Shown: positions 45,952 through 56,374, counted from the stretch's first letter. The stretch: 64,000 nucleotides of DNA from JACADW01 sp963747985 (GCA_963747985.1 CAVVHG010000001.1:620001-684000), one strand, 5' to 3'. Numbers and translations are program-made. Notes: generated by a model not told the origin, from the letters alone.

Positions 45952-47877
45952 ATGAGCTGGCGCGAGCCTCTCCACACACCCGGGAAACTACTGTGCCTTT
46001 TCCTCCTCGTGGTTGCCGTGCCGTTCACGGCCCTGGCATTCCTGGGATGGTATGTAATAAAGCAGGACGCCGCCCTCGAAGAACGTAGAATCCGCGAGCG
46101 ACTTGACAGCGCCGCAGGCCTGGCCTGCAGTGAACTGGACCGCAGGCTCAGCACCTGGGAAGAATCGTTGCGGTCCTTTGCCGAGGGCGTTTCGGCAAAC
46201 CTGCCGCCGGGCGCCGCTTGCGTCGCCTTTGATACCGCCGGGGCTACTCGTCGCCAGAACAGTCGCCTGGTTTTTCTTCCGTCCCTGCCGGCACAAGAAG
46301 AGTCATTCGCAGGGTTGTTTGCTGCGGGTGAGGCTCACGAATATCGCGACGAGGATCACGATCGCGCAGAGGCTATGTACAGGAAGCTCGCGCTGCGCCA
46401 GGACGACCGGATACGAGCCGCCGCGCTGATGAGGCTCGCGCGCTGCCTCCGCAAACAGCAGAGATTGAAGGATGCGCTCACCGTATACGAGGAGCTTGCC
46501 ACGCTTGGGGGAACGGCCGTTGCGGGCTCACCGGCGGAATTGCTCGCGCGTCACGAACGGATCATCCTGCTGAAGACAATTGGTGATGTAAGCGCATCAT
46601 TTCGTGAGTCAGAACTACTCGCTGCCGCGCTCTGGGAGGGGAAGTATCCGATCGACGAGGCGACATTCGATTTCTACCGGGAGTCGTTGCCGACCCCGCA
46701 CCCTGCGACAGACAAAGCGCTCGCGTCGGCAGAGGCGGTCAGGATGTTGTGGGAACGGCTCCGGCAAGTACCGGGCGAGAGGAATCCGGGAGGATGAGCC
46801 TGACCAGCCACGGCGTCCTTGTCGTCGGGCTGTGGATTCACTCCGGGCGGCATGCAGTCCTCGTCGCCCCTGCAGATGCGTGCCTGACGGCTTTGCGGAC
46901 AACTGCGGCGGGTCTCGGTGCGTCCGTCGAACTCGAAGACTCGAATCATCGTCGCGAGGCGGTGAGATCCGATCCTGAGCCAAATACCGTTGTGCTGAAG
47001 TATCCCCAGGAGACCGGCCTGCCCTGGGTTGTAGGCGTGGCGAGCACCGATCCCGGCCTCGAAGCCGGCATCTCAGTGAAGCGGCGCAACCTGGTGATAG
47101 GCGGTCTCGCTCTGGTTCTCCGGTGATAGTCGGGGCCGGCCTATTTCATCTTCCGGGCCGTAAACCGTGAATTGGGCCTGGCGCGACCTACAGTCCGATT
47201 TCGTGGCAGCGGTTTCCCATGAGTTCCGCACGCCACTCACGGCAATGTGCCACCTCACCGAACTCCTGGAGGAAGGCGAGCACACCCGACGATCGGCTTC
47301 GTCTCTACTATTCTGCCCTCGGCAAGGAGAGCAGGCGCCTGCGGAGCATGGTCGAGAGCCTGCTGGACTTCGCGCGCATGGAGGCGGGACGGCAGGTGTA
47401 TCGCATGGAAGACGTCGAAATTGCCGGGCTGGTCGAAAAGGTCGTGAACGAGTTCCGCGAACAAGCATCGGTGGATGGCCGACGCATTGTCTACGTGATG
47501 CCTGCCGTGAGCATACCCTGCCCGCGCGGATCGTGAAGCGATCGGGCGGGCTGTGTGGAACCTGCTCGACAATGCGGTGAAATATTCTCCGGATTCTTCT
47601 GCTGTTCGCGTGACGGTGAAAGCTGAGGGATCCGAGATTGCGATTGCCGTAGAGGATCAGGGGCCGGGCATCTCGAGGGAGGAGCAGCGCGAGCATCTTC
47701 GGCAAGTTCACCCGTGGCGCGGCTTCCCTTGCGTCGAATGTCAAAGGAACGGGCATCGGTCTGGCTATGGTGGATCACATTGTGAAAGGACACGGCGGTC
47801 GCATCCGGCTCGAGAGCGAACCGGGACGCGGGAGCCGGTTTACTATTCTCATACCGGGGAGATCGGACCGGCAATGA
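45952..47877 (+). pseudogene. Cassette A sensor histidine kinase with TPR-like sensor, about six frameshifts
   Basis: Same design as the intact cassette C kinase: helix near the start (LCLFLLVVAVPFTALAFLGWYV), periplasmic domain with a TPR-like part (AEAMYRKLALRQDDRIRAAA and ALMRLARCLRKQQRLKDA), second helix, HisKA (SDFVAAVSHEFRTPLTA), HATPase (NLLDNAVKYS, DQGPGIS, KGTGIGLAMVDHIV). The frame changes near 46785, 47120, 47190, 47280, 47510 and 47690, but every domain is readable, with no missing motif. The last frame ends in an ATGA overlap with the regulator gene. Start taken as ATG 45952. Poor consensus is more likely than decay, but both are possible. Confidence 0.8.
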
Positions 47878-48549
47878 AGAGAATCCTGGTTGTCGAGGAT
47901 GAGGGCAGCATCGCTCTGGCGCTGGAGGACGATCTGCGCCGGGAAGGCTACCAGGTCGAAACGGCGACCGACGGCGAGACTGCGAGCCGGAGGGCGCAAT
48001 CGGAACAGTGGGACTTGATCCTGCTCGATGTGATGCTCCCGCGCAAAGACGGGTTCGAGGTCTGCCGGGAGCTGCGGCACGCAGGCGTCAGGACCCCGAT
48101 TCTCATGCTGACGGCAAAAACGCACGAGGCGGAAAAGGTGATGGGGTTGGAACTGGGAGCGGACGACTACGTGACCAAACCCTACAGCGCAAGGGAACTG
48201 CGCGCCCGCATCAAAGCACTGCTGCGGAGAAGCGATCCGGGAACAGGCGAGGCCTATCGCTTTGGCGATGCGGAGTTGGATTTCGCGCGATGCGAATTGC
48301 GCCGAAGCGGCAACGTGGTCGAGCTGACTGCGCTCGAATACAAGCTTCTGGCGACCTTTGTCCGCCGGCGTGGGACGCGTCCTGACACGCCAGCAATTGC
48401 TGGATGAAGTGTGGGGACCGGGAACCTTCGTGACCGAGAGAGTGGTGGATAACCAGGTGACCAACCTGCGCAAGAAGATGGAGCCTGACCCTGAGCATCC
48501 GCGCTATCTGATAAACCTGCGAGGCCTGGGCTACCGCTTTGATGGCTGA
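47874..48549 (+). CDS. Cassette A OmpR-family response regulator, one frameshift
   Basis: Receiver with Asp52 (LILLDVMLP) and the switch segment LTAKTHEAEKVMGLELGADDYVTKPY, followed by a winged-helix domain (ALEYKLLATFVRRRG, then QLLDEVWGPGTFVTERVVDNQVTNLRKK). One base is gained or lost near 48365 in the winged helix; the second frame ends with the family's GLGYRFDG at 48549. Closer to the cassette C regulator than to B. Its start overlaps the kinase stop (ATGA). Confidence 0.9.
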
Positions 48550-48552
48550 GCC

Positions 48553-48606
48553 GTGACGCAATCATGACAATGGTCTGAATCGCCTCGGAATCTGCGTGTC
48601 TACCCT
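48553..48606 (+). promoter_or_regulatory. Cassette A propeller-gene promoter with 11-bp-spaced TGA(C) boxes
   Basis: GTGAC, ATGAC and CTGAA begin at 48553, 48564 and 48575, with a weaker fourth box at 48586. TACCCT at 48601 sits at about the same distance from the last box as the -10 in the kinase promoter. The stretch TGACAATGGTCTGAATCGC is close to TGACAAAGTGCTGACTCGC before the kinase. Confidence 0.65.
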
Positions 48607-48626
48607 CTTTTCGAGGAGGGTTGATT

Positions 48627-50690
48627 ATGAACAGGACAACGAGATTCTTCGCAATAGCAATGCTGGCCGCAGGCCTGGCGTTAGCTCAAGGCGAGCGCTC
48701 CGCCGAAGTCCAGCTGAAAGCCGCCATGCACAAGGAACAGGTCGAAGGGGATCTGAAGGCGGCCATTGAGCAATATCGGCAAATCATCTCTCACTACGGA
48801 AAGAATCGCGCGGTGGCAGCGCAAGCCATCTTCCATATGGCACAGTGCCACGAGAAACTGGGTCAGGCCGAGGCCCGGAAGCTGTTTGAGCAGCTCGTCA
48901 AGGACTACGCGGATCAGAAAGAGATCGCCAAACTCGCAAACGCACGCCTCATGGCTCTTATCCGTGGTCTGGTCAGTAATGGGATCGTGGCCCGCCAGGT
49001 AATGGTTGATCCTGCCACAGACATCTACTGCAGCCTCTCACCCGATGGCCGTTTCCTTGCCTATGTGGATTGGGCCAGCGATGGCGATGTGGGCGTCTAC
49101 GACCTCAAAACCGGCGCAGGCACGCAGGCTTACAAAGGAGGCGACGGCCGCAGGCCCGGCTCACTTTGCGGACGGCCTGGCCGTGTCGCCGGATAGTAGG
49201 CAGGTTGCCTACGGTTGGTACAATGACGACCAGTTTTATGAGCTGCGTTCGGTAGCGCTGGACGCCGCACCGCCCCGGATTGTGTACCGGGACAAAGACC
49301 GCTGGAATATCACGCCTTTCGACTGGTCCAAAGACGGCAAAGACATCCTGGCGCTTCGCTCTCGTGAAGAGAACGATCCCGACCAGATTGTCAGTATCTC
49401 AATCCAGAGCTCTTCCTTTCAAGACTATCAGATCCTTCGCGAAGAGCGGGCCCCGCCGCATGGCTTATTCGCCGGACGGGCGCCGAATAGTACACGATGC
49501 CGGTGGCGATATCGCGCAGGTTTCATTGGATACGAGGGAGGATACGCCACTGGTCAAGCACCCCGCCAACGACTTCATGCTGGGCTGGGCTCCTGACGGC
49601 AAGTCCCTTTTGTTTGCCAGTGATCGCACCGGCGGCTGGGGCATCTGGCTTCTTCGACTTCAAGGCGATAAGGCGGCTGGAGAACCGATTCTGATCAAAA
49701 GGGACATGGGTGAAATCACTCCTATCGGTGTTTCACCGGATGGCTGCCTTTTTCTACGGGGTCGGCGGCTGGGTGTTAAACGTCTACAGAGCGACAGTCG
49801 ATCTGCTTGCAGCGAAGGTCGTTGAGCCGCCCTCACCAGCCGTGCAGCAATTCATGGGTACGAATGGAGTGCCGGATTGGTCCCCCGACGGAACTTATCT
49901 CGCTTATGGTTCCGGACGCCGACGGTCGATGAGTCCAGGGCGCCCGAGCCTTCTCTGCACCAGAGATGAAAAAGCGGCGAAGAGCGCGAGTTCGCGCCGG
50001 AGTTGTCCGGTTTTGGCCGCGTGCGCTGCCTTGCAGACGGCCGGTCCTTTCTAGTTATGGGGGCGGATCTGGCCGGCCGACGCGGCATCTATCGTTATCG
50101 ATACTCATCCCCCGGGTATCTCCGCGGTTTACCAGGAAACAGCCGATTTCCCGCTCCGCACTTATGACGTAAGGCCCGAGGGCAAGAGAGTCTACTATTC
50201 CGGGATTGGGTCAAAGGCGCTGCAGATCCGGGTTCGCGATCTTCAGACCGGAGATGAGAAGGTGATATACAGCGCCGACGAAAAGGTGCCCGCATTTAAC
50301 GATCCTTCCGGCGATATTGCTGTCTCTCCTGACGAGCGCTGGCTGGCCTTCGTCGAGGAGCAAGAGACCCCGACCAAGCTGATGGTTATATCGACCCAGG
50401 GCGGGGAGGCTCGACAATTGATGAAGAGCGACCCGCCCCAGTGGATCGAAAACCTTGCCTGGACTCCCGACGGTCGGTATCTCCTCTATACAAAGCGAAG
50501 CGGGACCTGGCCGCACGGGGAACTCACCGAGGTCTGGCGAATTCCGGCTCAGGGCGGTGAGCCCGTAAGACTCGGAATATCGTATCCGCGAATTGGCCAC
50601 TTGCGGATTCATCCCGATGGCCGGCGCATTGCGTTTGCAGTGCCTGAGTACCGCGCCGAGATTTGGGTCATGGAGAACATATTCCGCTAG
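48627..50690 (+). pseudogene. Cassette A secreted TPR plus PD40 beta-propeller protein, several frameshifts
   Basis: Signal peptide (FFAIAMLAAGLALA), then TPR-like repeats (EGDLKAAIEQYRQIISHYG, AIFHMAQCHEKLGQAEARKL), then a TolB/PD40-type propeller with repeated SPDG/DWSKDG signatures. Frames change near 49170, 49460, 49750, 49930 and 50070-50260. The C-terminal part (SPDERWLAFVEE, TPDGRYLLYTKR, HPDGRRIAFAV) and the normal stop at 50690 are intact. Start ATG 48627 after GAGGAGGG, with GATTATG as in cassette B. Probably periplasmic or outer-membrane; ligand unknown. Confidence 0.8.
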
Positions 50691-50699
50691 CCCCGAACA

Positions 50700-50788
50700 G
50701 TGCCAGGTCTTCGGAATTCGGTTCTTCGCCTATTTTAGGCCGTGTTCCGCGATGTCGGTTCCGAAACCGAATTCCGAAGACCTGGCAC
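50700..50788. repeat. GGTCTTCGGAATTC inverted-repeat element, full-size copy
   Basis: Perfect 24-bp arms (starting GTGCCAGGTCTTCGGA) around a 41-bp unrelated centre. It starts 9 bases after the stop of the cassette A propeller gene and ends 5 bases before the operator of cassette B. Confidence 0.9.
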
Positions 50789-50793
50789 CGGAC

Positions 50794-50836
50794 GTGACAT
50801 TCCCGTGACATTGGTGCTGCTGAGGCGGGATAGAAT
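50794..50836 (+). promoter_or_regulatory. Cassette B kinase promoter with GTGACATT direct repeats
   Basis: GTGACATT at 50794 and again at 50805, 11 bp apart, followed by a -10-like TAGAAT at 50831-50836, the same hexamer as in cassette A. GTGACATTCCCGTGACA recurs with one change after the cassette B regulator. Confidence 0.7.
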
Positions 50837-50868
50837 GGCACCGCGATCTGACGGCTATTCCGCGAGGA

Positions 50869-52749
50869 TTGACGGTGCCGAGACGGGCAAGCAATCCAGC
50901 AGCAACAGCGCTCCCCAGGCGCCAGGTGTGGCTCTTCCTGGTCGCGGTCCTCACTCCCTGCCTGGTGCTCATCGGGCTCAGCCTGCGCACCCTCGAGCAG
51001 GAGCGTCAGCTCCAGGAAAAGCGCTCGGCGGATGAGCGCCAGCGGCGCCTCGCCCAGCTGCGCCAGGAGCTGTCGAACCATCTCGATCGCGTCCGCCTCG
51101 ATCTGGCATCGTCCGCCGGCGTGCCCCCGGAGGAACTGGTCGCTTTTGCCGGCAGTCTGCGCGCAGGCCAGCTGGTTCTTCCATGGGATGAGAGCGCCGA
51201 AATCAGGGCCTTTCGCGATGCGGCATCCCGGCCCGACTTTCTCCGGGAATTCCAGAAGGGCGCGCAGGAAGAAGCAGGAGGCTCAGCCGGGAAGGCGGTC
51301 GGGGATTACCGGCAGGCCGTGAAAGCGGCCGGACACCCGGCCGCGCAGGCTCTTGCCCGCCTGTCGATGGCCCGCGTCCTGATGAAAACGGGGCGCAGGA
51401 AGGATGGCCTCGGCGAGTACGCATCGATCCTCAGGTCATCACCGGACCTCGTGGATGAACAAGGAATCCCGCTCTCACTATATGCGGTGCCGCCCCTGTT
51501 GGAAGCCGGCGTCGCGAATGACGAGGTCCTCACGCTGATCCGCACCACGGTGGAGAGCCCCAGGTGGTGGTCGCCGGCGGTCCTTTACATGCTCCGTGAT
51601 CTGGCCGGAAGTGCGGGCGCCCGCGATCTGGATTCAATGCTCACCGGGCAGGCCCACGAACGTGAACAGGCTGAGGCGCTCCAAAGAGACTTCGCGACCT
51701 TGATGCCTGCGGGCCGCGCAGGCCAGCTCTCGTGGGTTCCGTACGGAGATCCACCCTGGCTGGTTGGAATAGTCGCCCACGGTTCCTCGCCGGAATCCCG
51801 TGTGATTGCCGTACGCCTGCGCGAGCTGCTGACCCGCACGGTTTCCTACATGGATGGAATCCGTCTGGCATCCGGTCAATCGGGCGAACTGCTGGGCGAT
51901 CCCTTCACGGGCATACGAGTGATGATCCCGGCCTCAGGAGAATCGAGCGCACATTCCCGGATGGCGCCCTTCATCCTTGCGCTGGTAATCGCGCTGGCCG
52001 TGACTCTGTTTGCCGGCTACCTCACCTGGCGCGATGTGCGCCGGGAACTTCGGCTGGCCGCGATGCGGTCTCAGTTCGTCGCCAGTGTTTCGCATGAGCT
52101 GAAAACGCCGCTGACTGCGATCCGGATGTTCGCGGAGGCGTCGCGCATGCATGACGGCCTCGACCGGTCCAGCCTGAATCAGAACCTGGACACGATTATC
52201 CAGGAGGCCGACCGTTTGCGCAGGCTCGTGGACAATGTCCTCGACTTCGCGCGCATCGAGCAGGGAAGGAAGACCTACCCGATGCGACCGACATCCCTCG
52301 CCGATGTGGTGCGGAGCGCCGTCGGCGCCATGCAGTACTCCATGGCCCAGTCCGGATTTCGCCTGGCCCTGGCCGTCGATGACAGCCTGCCTCCGATTCT
52401 CGCCGACAGGGATGCTCTTGAGCAGGCGATCCTGAATTTGCTCGACAACGCCATGAAGTACTCAGGCGACTCGCGGGACATGGAACTCCGGCTTTCCCGC
52501 GAGGATGAGTATGGTGTCGTCCGCGTCGTGGACCACGGGCCGGGCATACCCGAATTCGAACATTCCCGTATCTTCGAAAGGTTTTATCGCATTTCATCTC
52601 CGGAAAACGATCGCCTGCCCGGTGCCGGACTCGGCTTGACTCTAGTCGATCACGTCGTCAGAGCGCATGGCGGCTCTGTGGGAGTCGAGAGCCTGCCGGG
52701 GCAGGGAAGCACGTTCACCATCAGGCTGCCGCTGAGGAGCGAAGCGTGA
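50869..52749 (+). CDS. Cassette B sensor histidine kinase with TPR-like sensor
   Basis: 626 residues, intact. First helix (VWLFLVAVLTPCLVLIGLSL), a periplasmic domain of about 330 residues with a TPR-like part (AVGDYRQAVKAAGHPAAQAL, ARLSMARVLMKTGRRKDGL), second helix (FILALVIALAVTLFAGYL), HisKA with His near residue 409 (VASVSHELKTPLTAIRM), and HATPase (NLLDNAMKYS, DHGPGIPEFE, GAGLGLTLVDHVV). Start is TTG 50869 or GTG 50875; GAGG upstream suits the GTG better. Its stop overlaps the regulator start (GTGA). More diverged from A and C than these are from each other. Confidence 0.9.
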   Translation: MTVPRRASNPAATALPRRQVWLFLVAVLTPCLVLIGLSLRTLEQERQLQEKRSADERQRRLAQLRQELSNHLDRVRLDLASSAGVPPEELVAFAGSLRAGQLVLPWDESAEIRAFRDAASRPDFLREFQKGAQEEAGGSAGKAVGDYRQAVKAAGHPAAQALARLSMARVLMKTGRRKDGLGEYASILRSSPDLVDEQGIPLSLYAVPPLLEAGVANDEVLTLIRTTVESPRWWSPAVLYMLRDLAGSAGARDLDSMLTGQAHEREQAEALQRDFATLMPAGRAGQLSWVPYGDPPWLVGIVAHGSSPESRVIAVRLRELLTRTVSYMDGIRLASGQSGELLGDPFTGIRVMIPASGESSAHSRMAPFILALVIALAVTLFAGYLTWRDVRRELRLAAMRSQFVASVSHELKTPLTAIRMFAEASRMHDGLDRSSLNQNLDTIIQEADRLRRLVDNVLDFARIEQGRKTYPMRPTSLADVVRSAVGAMQYSMAQSGFRLALAVDDSLPPILADRDALEQAILNLLDNAMKYSGDSRDMELRLSREDEYGVVRVVDHGPGIPEFEHSRIFERFYRISSPENDRLPGAGLGLTLVDHVVRAHGGSVGVESLPGQGSTFTIRLPLRSEA

Positions 52750-53426
52750 CGCGCATTCTGGTCGTAGAAGACGATCCTGCGATCCTGCGAGGTCTTGCCG
52801 AGACCCTGCGGCGGGAGTCTTACGATGTCCTTACAGCGGCTGAGGGGGAAACAGGTTACCGGCTCGTTCGTGAGAAACACCCGGACCTGCTGATTCTCGA
52901 CCTCATGCTGCCAAAACTCAGCGGCTACGAGATCTGCCGCAAGATGAGGTCGGAAGGCCTCCGCACCCCAATTCTGATATTGACCGCGCGCGGAGACGAG
53001 GGCGACCGGGTCCTGGGCCTCGATCTGGGTGCCGACGACTATGTGAGCAAGCCCTTCTCCCTCAGAGAACTTCTCGCTCGCGTGCGGGCACTGCTGCGCC
53101 GCGTACAGGCTGCCGGCACGCTCCTGAACGAACTGCGCGTCAATGATGTCTTCGTCGACTTCCGGAGCTATGAGGCGCGCAAGGGCGGCGTCCCGCTCGA
53201 GATGACGCGGCGTGAGTTTCAGGTTTTGCGCGCGCTGGCTTCGCATCCCGGCGAGGTGATTTCACGTTCCGAATTGCTCGATCAAGTGTGGGGACTGGAG
53301 GTTTATCCAACCACGCGGACCGTGGATAATCACATCGCGAGCCTGCGGGCCAAGCTGGAGAGGAACGCAGCAGAGCCGGTGCATATCCTGACCGTCCGCG
53401 GCGTCGGGTACAAGTGGGCGCCGTGA
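52746..53426 (+). CDS. Cassette B OmpR-family response regulator
   Basis: 226 residues, intact. Receiver with Asp52 (LILDLMLPKLSGYE), LTARGDEGDRVLGLDLGADDYVSKPF, and a winged-helix domain (MTRREFQVLRALASHPGEVIS, ELLDQVWGLEVYPTTRTVDNHI). GTG start overlaps the kinase stop, so expression is coupled. The stop codon lies within an operator-like repeat that probably serves the next gene. Confidence 0.94.
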   Translation: MTRILVVEDDPAILRGLAETLRRESYDVLTAAEGETGYRLVREKHPDLLILDLMLPKLSGYEICRKMRSEGLRTPILILTARGDEGDRVLGLDLGADDYVSKPFSLRELLARVRALLRRVQAAGTLLNELRVNDVFVDFRSYEARKGGVPLEMTRREFQVLRALASHPGEVISRSELLDQVWGLEVYPTTRTVDNHIASLRAKLERNAAEPVHILTVRGVGYKWAP

Positions 53427-53444
53427 CATTCCGGTGACAGATCT
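53423..53444 (+). promoter_or_regulatory. Cassette B propeller-gene operator
   Basis: GTGACATTCCGGTGACA starts at 53423 and has two GTGACA boxes 11 bp apart; 16 of 17 bases match the site before the cassette B kinase. It overlaps the regulator's stop codon. No clear -10 hexamer was found downstream. Confidence 0.65.
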
Positions 53445-53542
53445 TTCGTGAAGATTTTGCCTGTGAGGTCTCCGGTCATGACAACCATCGCCGCCGAATC
53501 AAATATCCTCCTGCTCCAGGATTTCTTGAGAGGGGCATGATT

Positions 53543-55643
53543 ATGAAAGACACACTCGCGGTGATTCTCGTCGCGGCACTCTTTGGCATGGCCGCGGAGA
53601 GCGGCTACGACCTGTTTCAGAAGGCGCTGGTTCTGGAGCGCACGGAAGGCAAGCTGGCGGAGGCCATCAAGGCCTATAAGCAGATTGCTGAGAAGTACGC
53701 CGGCGACCGGAAGCTCGCGGCGAAGGCATTGATGCAAATGGCGCAGTGTTACGAGAGGCTGGGCCAGGCCGACGCCCGAAAGACCTACGAGCAGCTGTTG
53801 CGTCAATACTCCGATCAGAACGAGCTTGCCGCGGAAGCTCGCACACGGTTGTCAGCTCTGGAGCGGCCCGGGGGCTTGAGCTATCCGCCCGACATCACGC
53901 TGCGCAAAGTTTGGGAGAGCAGGGGGGAGTTCGACGGGTCGCCCTCGCCGGATGGCAGGTACTTCTCCTTTCATGATTGGGAAACCGGCGATCTGGCCGT
54001 GCGGGACCTGGCAACCGGGCAGAACCGGCGCCTCACCAACAAGGGCGCCTCGAAAGACTCATCCGAATTCGCCGAAGGCTCCGTTATCTCCGGCGACGGC
54101 AGGCAGATCGCCTATGCCTGGCACAACAAGGAGAAATACTACGAGCTCCGCGTGATTGGGGTTGATGGTTCCAACCCGAGGACCGTCTACCGCGACAAGG
54201 AGTTTGGCCATTGGCTTGAACCATGGCAGTGGACCGCGGATGGCAAACAGATCCTTACCGCCCTTTGGAGGCGTGACCCAGACGAATCGCGCATCGCCCT
54301 CATCCCGGCCGCCGGGGGGCCCGAGCGGATTCTCCCAACTCGGGCGAAGTCCCCGTGGGATCCCAGCCTTTCACCCGACGGGCGCTTCCTGGTCTACGAT
54401 TCCCCCACGCGAGAGGGCGTCGGCGTCAGTGGCTATGAGATCTTCGTGCTTTCCCTCGAGGGAGGCCAGGAGGCGCCCCTTGTCCGGCTGCCGTACGGCG
54501 GCTGGTACCCCTTCTGGATGCCGGACGGGAAGAAGGTTCTCTTCATCAGCGACCGCACGGGCGCCAAGGGCTTCTGGGCCATCGACGTGGTTGAGGGCAA
54601 ACCGGAGGGAATACCGCGGCTCTTGAAAGATGGTGTGGGCCGTGGAGGCCGGCCCAACGGCTTCACCCGGCGAGGGGCTTTCTACTACTCCACGAACACC
54701 AGCATCGCGGACGTATACATCACGGAACTGGATTCGGCGGAAGGCAAGATGATGCGGCAGCCGGTGCCGGCCGCTCCGCGGTTGGTTGGCTCCAATTCGG
54801 CGCCATCATGGTCGCCGGACGGCCGCCGCCTGGCGTACTATCCGGCGGGACGACCAGGTGGAATCGCCGACGCTGGTGATCCTCTCCGTCGAAACCGGCG
54901 AAGCGAGGGACGTTCCGGTCAAACTCGAACCATACCTTGTCCATGTCCACTGGTTCCCGGATGGGAAGTCGATCCTAGTCGGTGCGTGGGAGAGTTCGAG
55001 GCACGATTCAATCGGGTTCTACCGGGTGGACCTTCAAACCGGCGACTACCGGCTCGTCCTCAGTTCCCCCGGCCCAGTCATAGGTCATGCAGAGTTGTCC
55101 CCGGACGGGAAAACGCTTTTCTTCTTCAGTCTAGGTGAGCCAAAGCTCCGGGGCGGAGTAATCTCACGCGACCTCGAATCCGGCAAGGAGCAGGAACTGG
55201 CCAAGGTTCCCTACCTGGCCGGATCAGGCTGGGCCAGACTGGCAAGTTCTCCAGACGGAAAGCAGCTAGCGTTCCGGTCGCCCATCGACGAGCGCCAGTG
55301 GACGGCACTCTGGTTGCTGCCGGCGACGGGTGGGGAATTGCGTGAACTGGCTCGTTTCCGGCAGTCTGAAACAGAAGATTTCCGGGAACTTGCGTGGACC
55401 CCGGATGGACGCAACGTGCTGATCGCGAGACGTACCGGAAAGGACGAAATGCCGGAGTTGTGGCGCATTCCCATTGCCGGGGGCGAGCCACAGAGGACGG
55501 GACTGTCGGTGGAGGGCATAGGTATTGTGGCGCCTCATCCGGACGGGCGCCGCATCGCTTTCGACACCGGCAACCGAGGGGGGTCGCCGAATGAGCTTTG
55601 GGTTCTGGAGGACTTCCTGCCGGCGCTCAAATCGGCGCCCTGA
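53543..55643 (+). CDS. Cassette B secreted TPR plus PD40 beta-propeller protein, one frameshift
   Basis: About 700 residues. Signal peptide (VILVAALFGMAAES), TPR-like repeats (EGKLAEAIKAYKQIAEKYA, KALMQMAQCYERLGQADARK), and a PD40 propeller with many blade signatures (SPDGRYFSFHDWETG, TADGKQILTALW, SPDGRFLVYDSP, MPDGKKVLFISD). One frameshift near 54853 (after RRLAYYPAGR); the second frame begins with DDQVESPTLVILSVETG and runs to the stop at 55643. Start chosen at ATG 53543 by likeness to cassette A; an ATG two codons upstream is possible. No enzymatic residues recognised. Confidence 0.85.
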
Positions 55644-55676
55644 TACCGAGGCAGCGCCTGACAAAGGCAGGAGACG

Positions 55677-56108
55677 CTACTGTTCCAGCGGATTGATATG
55701 TTTGATCCCCGGGAATCTCTTGAAGTCGTGATCGCTTGAATAGAGCTCGCAGTCGTGTTCCAGGGCCAGCGCGGCCAAATGCGCATCCGAGGTGAGATTC
55801 CCGGCGGTCCCGGTGGCGCGAAGCAGGGCGCGAAAGATCAGCCAATGCTTTGCGCCCGGGACAACGGTCCTCACGCAGGGCTGCTGAAGCCAGGAATCGA
55901 CGTAGTCAAGAGCAACTTCGGGCGCGATGGGCCGGCGCACCACCGCCGGATGCGTGACTATGCGTAGAAACGCAAGGATCACATGCCAGGTCAAGCCGAC
56001 TTCATCCGACCCCGACAGGGTCTTCTCGAGCCAATTTCGTGCCGCTCGATGGTGAGGTGAGGAGGAATCGATCGCATAGATCAGGAGATTGGCATCTATC
56101 AGGATCAT
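55677..56108 (-). CDS. vapC: VapC-family PIN-domain toxin
   Basis: 143 residues. PIN acidic residues are in MILIDANLLIYAID, the AFLRI segment, NLTSDAHLAALALEHDCEL and SSDHDFKRFPG. Likely an RNase. Start overlaps the antitoxin stop (ATGA). It lies head-on between cassettes B and C. Confidence 0.92.
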   Translation of the reverse strand: MILIDANLLIYAIDSSSPHHRAARNWLEKTLSGSDEVGLTWHVILAFLRIVTHPAVVRRPIAPEVALDYVDSWLQQPCVRTVVPGAKHWLIFRALLRATGTAGNLTSDAHLAALALEHDCELYSSDHDFKRFPGIKHINPLEQ

Positions 56109-56374
56109 TTTCTTAGCCTGAGCTTGCCCGCGATTTCCGTATCTCCCATTTCGTCTGCCAGGCGAAGCGCCTTGTCGAGGTTGATGCCGGGAAGGACCCC
56201 GCCAAGAGATACAGGCCTGACCCTGTAGGGCCGGCTTTTGGGCAAGGCCTGTTCAGCCTCGATCCCTTGCCGCAAGGCGCGATTGACCACCTCCTTGAAA
56301 GGCCTGCCGGATTCAGATGCGATTCTTCGGAGCTCTCTTGCGAGCTTGTCATCAATCGTCAGCGTTGTTCTCAT
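56105..56374 (-). CDS. vapB: VapB-family antitoxin (ribbon-helix-helix)
   Basis: 89 residues; the N-terminal part (MRTTLTIDDKLARELRRIAS, then FKEVVNRALRQGIEA) is a ribbon-helix-helix DNA-binding fold, and the C-terminal part should bind VapC. Start ATG 56374. Direct repeats upstream suggest autoregulation. Confidence 0.9.
   Translation of the reverse strand: MRTTLTIDDKLARELRRIASESGRPFKEVVNRALRQGIEAEQALPKSRPYRVRPVSLGGVLPGINLDKALRLADEMGDTEIAGKLRLRK

Noticed and set aside
48838..48852. TGGCAC-like sequence inside the cassette A propeller gene
   Set aside because: Lacks GC at the -12 distance and lies within coding sequence; not a sigma-54 promoter.
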